Shown here piece after piece: positions 59,996 to 64,000 of a stretch of 64,000 nucleotides of DNA; within the stretch, counting starts at the first letter, position 1, and the number at the start of each line of letters is the position of its first letter. The position numbers and the translations under genes are program-made. Source of the stretch: an uncultured Cohaesibacter sp. (GTDB lineage: Bacteria > Pseudomonadota > Alphaproteobacteria > Rhizobiales > Cohaesibacteraceae); assembly GCF_963667045.1 (NCBI RefSeq), contig NZ_OY762934.1, forward strand, positions 2,744,501 to 2,808,500. The letters are read 5' to 3'. The notes beneath the pieces are model-generated. The model saw only the letters and a program-made list of their open reading frames with translations. It was not told the DNA's origin and did not search any database.

Positions 59996-60937
59996 ATGCA
60001 GCCCAGTTTTAAACAAATCCGAGCCTTCCTTTCCGTTGCAAACCATTTGCGCTTCACCCGTGCCGCCGAAGAGCTGAATGTTTCGCAGCCCGCCCTCACC
60101 GTGCAAATCAACCAATTGGAAGAGGCGCTCTCGATCAAGCTGTTCAATCGGAACCGCCGTCAAGTATCCCTGACCCCGGCCGGACAGGATCTGTTACCGC
60201 TTTTTGAACGCATTGAAGCTGATATGGAAGAGGTGATGACGGCCAGCAGCGACATTCACCAGGCCCGGCGCGGTGTGGTTCGCATTGCCGCTCTTCCTTC
60301 CGTCACCTCGCGCATCGTACCAAAAGCCATGGCCAATTTCCGAAAGACCCATCCCAACATTCAAGTCCGCATTCGTGACGTGGTGGCTGAGACGGTCGTT
60401 GAGATGGTGAAAAACGAAGAGGTGGATTTTGGCATAGGGGTGCGACTAACGCCAGACAGAGACATCAAGGTCGAGAATTTCATTGCTGATCATGTTTGCG
60501 CTTTTTATCAGAGCGGCCATCCGCTGGAAAATGCGAGGGCTGTGCTCAAGCTCAATGAATGCGTCGCATATCCTCTCATTTTGACCGGAAAGAACAGTTC
60601 GATCCGAGTGCTGTTTGAACGCGCCATGGCGCGCGAAGGCACCGAGGTGGATATTGCTGCAGAGGCAAACTATATGTCGACGGCTCTTGGAATGGTGCGC
60701 GCCGGCCTTGGCGTAGCAATCCTGCCCAGGTCTGCAATTGATTCCGGCAGCATTCTGGGGATGGCTTACAAGCAGATTGACGCCCCTTGGCTACACCGCC
60801 GCATCGGCATCATTCGCAAGGCCAGCCGGACAGATTCTCCCGTGGCCGAACATTTTGTAAGAGCCCTGCACGCAGCTGTCGATAGTATGCCCAACAACCC
60901 ATTCAACAGCATCAAAAAGTCCGAGTTGGCCAGATAA
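59996..60937 (+). CDS. LysR-family transcriptional regulator
   Basis: A 313-residue regulator starting at ATG 59996 behind GAGGAGGCACGC. The N-terminal helix-turn-helix reads FKQIRAFLSVANHLRFTRAA, EELNVSQPALTVQINQLEEA and LFNRNRRQVSLTPAGQDLL. The C-terminal effector domain (from ~90) has GVVRIAALPSVTSRIVPKAM. It is divergent from the CitMHS operon and most likely activates it when the imported acid or its CoA-linked product is present. Confidence 0.92.
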   Translation: MQPSFKQIRAFLSVANHLRFTRAAEELNVSQPALTVQINQLEEALSIKLFNRNRRQVSLTPAGQDLLPLFERIEADMEEVMTASSDIHQARRGVVRIAALPSVTSRIVPKAMANFRKTHPNIQVRIRDVVAETVVEMVKNEEVDFGIGVRLTPDRDIKVENFIADHVCAFYQSGHPLENARAVLKLNECVAYPLILTGKNSSIRVLFERAMAREGTEVDIAAEANYMSTALGMVRAGLGVAILPRSAIDSGSILGMAYKQIDAPWLHRRIGIIRKASRTDSPVAEHFVRALHAAVDSMPNNPFNSIKKSELAR

Positions 60938-60995
60938 GATGTCCTTGGCATTCTTGCCGTTGAGCAAGAACTCAGGAGCGGCATAAAGGCAGCTT

Positions 60996-61745
60996 TTAAG
61001 CGTGCTCATACGATTCTCGCCCTTGATCCGCATTGCCTGCGGGGTCAACTAGATGACGGACAACAGAAAAGCGGGATGCTATCGATCTGAAGAAATAGAC
61101 CAGATAACACATCGCAGCGACGACAATGGTGTAAGACAGCCCTTCTGCGCCGATAAAATCCATACTCGTTCCAATAACACACAGACCAATCATACCGCCA
61201 ATGGCGTCCATGAGTGTGTAGGTCATGTTGGCAGACATCTGGTCTTCCTGCCGGAACTGCTCGCCGATGATGTTGAGGCCGAGAGCATAAATGCCTCCCA
61301 TGCATCCTCCCCAAAGGTAAAGAAGGCCCAGAGCAACAAGCAGATGGGAATAGATCGCCAACGACAGGAAGGACGCACAAAAGACCGAAGTACAAACACA
61401 GATGAAGACAAGTCGATAGTGATTGAAAAAGGCAGAAAGTGAACTAACGGCCATACCCAGCGTAACACTGCCAAGCATGAACATTGTCAGCAACAAGGCG
61501 GCATCTTCGGTTTTCAGGCCATTCTTGATGCCATAAATCGTGAGAAACGATGGCAATCCAAAAAAGCAGAAACCACCCACGACAGCAGACAGGAGAATGA
61601 GCTTGGCATGTTTGAAAACGAAGCCAATGCGCGCCTTTTTGTCGGAATGAAATGGCGGGCGACTTTTAACAACGGTCAACATGGTCGCTAAAACCAGAAG
61701 CGAGATTGTGCTGCTTAGAATAAATGGCAGGCGGCTATCTCTCTG
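60996..61745 (-). pseudogene. MFS transporter, C-terminal half only
   Basis: The minus strand encodes about six hydrophobic helices from FILSSTISLLVLATMLTVV to SYTIVVAAMCYLVYFF, with the central-loop-like HSDKKARIGFVFKHAK. Upstream of ~61745 the same frame becomes the antisense of a HipA fragment and no longer looks like MFS. The N-terminal half of a roughly 400-residue transporter is therefore missing. It could still be read from an internal start but is unlikely to transport. Confidence 0.7.
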
Positions 61746-62090
61746 CTGCCTGGTGGTCGATACCGTATGACCCCGTTTTATGACGTCATGACGGTTCAGC
61801 CCACTTTCAGCAATGGCCAAATCCAGCGCGAAGACTTCAGGCTTGCGATGCGATTTGGCAAATCCAATCATTATCGTGTTGAAGACATCTTTGGTCGTCA
61901 TATCCTGGAAACCGCTCAACAAGCAGGGCTCTCCAAAGAGAACGCGATGAGCCTCTTTGAGGAGGTGGCTGACCGGGCAAAGTCTTCATTAGAAGCTGTT
62001 AGTGAGAAGCTACCAGACACTTTTCCGAATGAACTTCTGACGTCTATTTCAGATGGGCTCTTAAACAGGCTTTCTCGCTTGAAGTCCTAA
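61746..62090 (+). pseudogene. HipA-like kinase toxin, C-terminal fragment
   Basis: The frame reads GGRYRMTPFYDVMTVQPTFS, then REDFRLAMRFGKSNHYRVED and IFGRHILETAQQAGLSKENA. RLTPLYDVLS and the following ALxxxxxxHYxxxxIxxRH block are standard near the C-terminus of HipA proteins. The kinase core and the HipB antitoxin are absent. It begins where the truncated MFS gene begins on the other strand. Confidence 0.72.
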
Positions 62091-62540
62091 TAGTAGCAAG
62101 CGAGGCTGGCGTACATCTTCGGCAAGTAAATACACCGGTGCCTCCAATCGGAACTAGCAGAATGGGTGGGAAGTTGCCGTTTCCTGCAAGCGCGAGATCT
62201 CTAATGCTGCCGATCAATACGGACATTCTATAGATTTGCTAGTTATAGAGAGCTTGCAGTAACGGAAGGTTGTTGAATGTCTCTGAGAACTTCTGCGGTT
62301 GCCGCCCTGAATGCAAGAGGTATCTGACGTCAAAAGCATACAATCGAGAGCGAATTTCTGTCAGGCCTCATTTTACGGCGGTTTCATCAGCCGAGGGCCG
62401 GAATGGTGTTCATGCGCACCGGACAAGCTTTTTGCTGGACGTCCTTTCAGGGGAGTTGGCAAAGTCGGAATTACCTGCGCTGGCAGAATATTGATTGCTG
62501 CGGCGATCGAGAGGAATTGACAAGTTCACGCCGACTTAAT
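62091..62540. other. Intergenic stretch before the Zur-box gene
   Basis: Several short overlapping frames (for example 62270-62494) lack ribosome sites and family resemblance. I see no gene. The region may be residual DNA from the HipA/MFS rearrangement. Confidence 0.4.
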
Positions 62541-62561
62541 AAATGTTATGTTATAACATTT
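62541..62561 (+). promoter_or_regulatory. Zur box
   Basis: AAATGTTAT (62541-62549), GTT, ATAACATTT (62553-62561) form a perfect 9-base-arm palindrome, the form of proteobacterial Zur operators. It lies 16 bases before the COG0523 GTPase start, where bound Zn-Zur would block transcription. Confidence 0.85.
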
Positions 62562-62577
62562 CATTTGGTGAGGTTGC

Positions 62578-63801
62578 ATGTTACAGACTTCCAATTCAGA
62601 CACCCGTCTCCCCGTAACCGTCCTTTCTGGCTTTCTGGGATCTGGCAAGACGACGCTTCTCAATCACGTTCTTAACAATCGTGATGGACGCCGCGTCGCC
62701 GTGATTGTCAATGACATGAGCGAGGTCAATATTGACGCGGATCTGGTTCGCGAAGAGACAGAACTCAATCGCGCTGAAGAAAAGCTGGTTGAAATGACCA
62801 ACGGCTGTATTTGCTGTACTCTTCGAGACGACTTGCTTGTTGAGGTGCGCAGACTTGCAGAGGAAGGACGCTTTGATTACCTACTTATTGAAAGTACGGG
62901 CGTTTCTGAACCGTTGCCAGTTGCAGCGACCTTTGAGTTTCGCGATGAAAACGGACTAAGCCTCTCCGATCTGGCGCGGCTAGACACCATGGTTACAGTG
63001 GTGGATACCGTGCATTTGACAAAGGACTTTGGCTCCACCGAGTTTCTCAAGGATCGGGGAGAAGAAGTTGCCGAGGATGACACCCGCACACTGGTCGATC
63101 TCTTTGTTGATCAAATCGAATTTGCTGATCTGATCATCTTGAACAAAGTGGATGATGCATCGCCTGTTCAGCTAGAGACGGCACGCGCTATTGTTCACAG
63201 CCTGAATGCAGATGCAAAGGTGATTGAAACAAATTTCGGCGAAGTGAGTGGCGATGCTATTTTTGATACTGGCTTGTTTGATTTTGATCGAGCCCACGAA
63301 CATCCCATGTGGTTCAAAGAGCTCTATGGTTTTGAGGATCATGTGCCTGAAGATGCCGAATATGGCATAACGAGCTTTGTATGGAATGCACGAAGGCCTC
63401 TGGTTCCGGAAAAATTCAATGAGTTTCTTCAGACCCCGCTTCCTGGTGTTATTCGGGCAAAGGGACATTTCTGGCTAGCAACGCGCCATCACATGGTCGG
63501 TGAATTTTCGCTTGCCGGAGCAATGACCCGCACAGAGCTGCTCGGCTATTGGTGGGTCGCAATGCCTGAAGAGCGGTGGCCTAAAGATGAAGAAATACGT
63601 GCAAAAGTGAAGGCTCGCTTTGATCCGGTTTATGGTGACAGACGACAAGAAATCGTCTTTATTGGCATGTTGGGGGAAATGAACAAGGATCGGATATGCG
63701 CCATGTTGGAGAGATGCCTGATTGATCCCATCCAAGAAGGTGAGGCCTTCAGACCAGAAAAATATCGTCAGCTTCCCGATCCCTTCCCAGTTTGGGGTTA
63801 A
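62578..63801 (+). CDS. CobW/COG0523 zinc metallochaperone GTPase
   Basis: A 407-residue G3E GTPase. It has Walker [16 protein letters not shown], the metal-binding CxCC in [36 protein letters not shown] for guanine binding and a C-terminal CobW_C domain with [14 protein letters not shown]. ZigA/ZagA-type members deliver zinc to client enzymes during zinc starvation. The Zur box upstream and a convergent znuA directly downstream support this role over cobalamin synthesis. No client enzyme is visible in the window. Confidence 0.92.
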   Translation: MLQTSNSDTRLPVTVLSGFLGSGKTTLLNHVLNNRDGRRVAVIVNDMSEVNIDADLVREETELNRAEEKLVEMTNGCICCTLRDDLLVEVRRLAEEGRFDYLLIESTGVSEPLPVAATFEFRDENGLSLSDLARLDTMVTVVDTVHLTKDFGSTEFLKDRGEEVAEDDTRTLVDLFVDQIEFADLIILNKVDDASPVQLETARAIVHSLNADAKVIETNFGEVSGDAIFDTGLFDFDRAHEHPMWFKELYGFEDHVPEDAEYGITSFVWNARRPLVPEKFNEFLQTPLPGVIRAKGHFWLATRHHMVGEFSLAGAMTRTELLGYWWVAMPEERWPKDEEIRAKVKARFDPVYGDRRQEIVFIGMLGEMNKDRICAMLERCLIDPIQEGEAFRPEKYRQLPDPFPVWG

Positions 63802-63867
63802 TGAGACCCATCGAGCAAATCTCTTCAGTGAGGTTTAATGACTGAAGCCGTTTTGGTCGTTATACAC

Positions 63868-63904
63868 AAATAAGGTGCAAACAATTTCTGTTTGCACCTT
63901 ATTT
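63868..63904. terminator. Bidirectional terminator between cobW-like gene and znuA
   Basis: AAATAAGGTGCAAACA (63868-63883) pairs perfectly with TGTTTGCACCTTATTT (63889-63904) over five bases, with A/T-rich ends on both sides. It serves both convergent genes. Confidence 0.88.
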
Positions 63905-63923
63905 TTCTGCTCGGTGTTCTCGT

Positions 63924-64000
63924 TTATTCAGACACGGCTTTGGCGATCAGATCGGCATTGTGTGCCATCATATCGATGTAAGTTGGTGCTGGGCCATCTT
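63924..64000 (-). CDS. znuA: ZnuA zinc ABC transporter binding protein (3' end only)
   Basis: Only the last 24 codons lie in the window, reading DGPAPTYIDMMAHNADLIAKAVSE then TAA. A short tail with Y-x-x-x-M-x-x-N-A-x-x-L is usual at the C-terminus of ZnuA-type receptors. The Zur-box gene next to it supports a zinc-uptake locus. With so little sequence the call rests mainly on this tail and its neighbour. Confidence 0.6.
   Translation of the reverse strand, partial: DGPAPTYIDMMAHNADLIAKAVSE

Noticed and set aside
62270-62494. Plus-strand frame of 74 codons before the Zur box
   Set aside because: No ribosome site, competing frames over the same bases and no family resemblance.
62578-63801. 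CobW in cobalamin synthesis
   Set aside because: No cobalamin genes are present; the Zur box and znuA point to zinc.

Overview
The window looks like an accessory sugar and organic-acid catabolic region of an alphaproteobacterial chromosome, probably a marine member of the Hyphomicrobiales. Pointers are the density of TRAP transporters (five complete systems in 64 kb), one FadR/GntR regulator per TRAP operon, an EryD-like SorC regulator, a DeoR plus TpiA2 pair as in the Brucella erythritol locus, and a Zur box of alphaproteobacterial type. I cannot name the genus from sequence alone. No rRNA, tRNA or CRISPR array was recognised.

Layout. 1-864: start of a branched-chain-amino-acid type ABC binding protein and an ATC-hydrolase family gene. 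1.8-11.9 kb: a tetrulose/triulose-type module. A leftward SIS protein, SorC regulator and DhaK-DhaL kinase face a rightward sugar ABC transporter, a TIM-barrel isomerase and a second DhaK-DhaL protein with a damaged kinase motif. 12-22.7 kb: a D-apionate-type pathway with a TRAP transporter, ApnO-like oxidoisomerase, OiaK-like DUF1537 kinase, OiaX-like RuBisCO-like protein, MFS permease, DeoR regulator and LerI/EryH-like isomerase. The pathway can be followed from D-apionate to L-erythrulose-1-phosphate and D-erythrulose-4-phosphate, the same phosphate pool the kinase module may feed. 22.7-24 kb: decayed TetR and alpha/beta-hydrolase genes. 24-29.7 kb: a LacI-controlled DHDPS-family lyase with a TAXI-type TRAP system. 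29.7-37.9 kb: a TRAP operon with IdnD-like, enolase-superfamily dehydratase and SDR enzymes, divergent from GntR and a 2-hydroxyacid dehydrogenase. 38-43.1 kb: TRAP plus an Ldh2-family dehydrogenase, divergent from GntR. 43.4-51.7 kb: TRAP plus a 2-keto-3-deoxy acid branch (KDG kinase, Eda-like protein lacking the Schiff-base lysine, RraA-like aldolase, 2-hydroxyacid dehydrogenase, royal-jelly/lactonase-like secreted protein), divergent from GntR. 53.8-60.9 kb: CitMHS transporter, AtuA/DUF1446 protein, its small partner, CoA-transferase A/B and thiolase, divergent from LysR. 61-62.1 kb: a truncated MFS gene abutting a truncated HipA gene. 62.5-64 kb: a Zur-box controlled COG0523 GTPase and the end of znuA.

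Almost every block has one transporter, one regulator and two to five enzymes, with the regulator usually divergent and a palindromic operator candidate between. Scars lie between the blocks: an IS256 remnant, an internally inverted IS110 remnant, frameshifted genes and an MFS/HipA junction. This suggests assembly by successive cassette gain and loss. The strongest leads are the coupling of the RuBisCO-like decarboxylase route to a tetrulose kinase module, the altered active sites in DAK2 and the Eda-like protein, and the uncharacterised CitMHS/AtuA/CoA-transferase operon.
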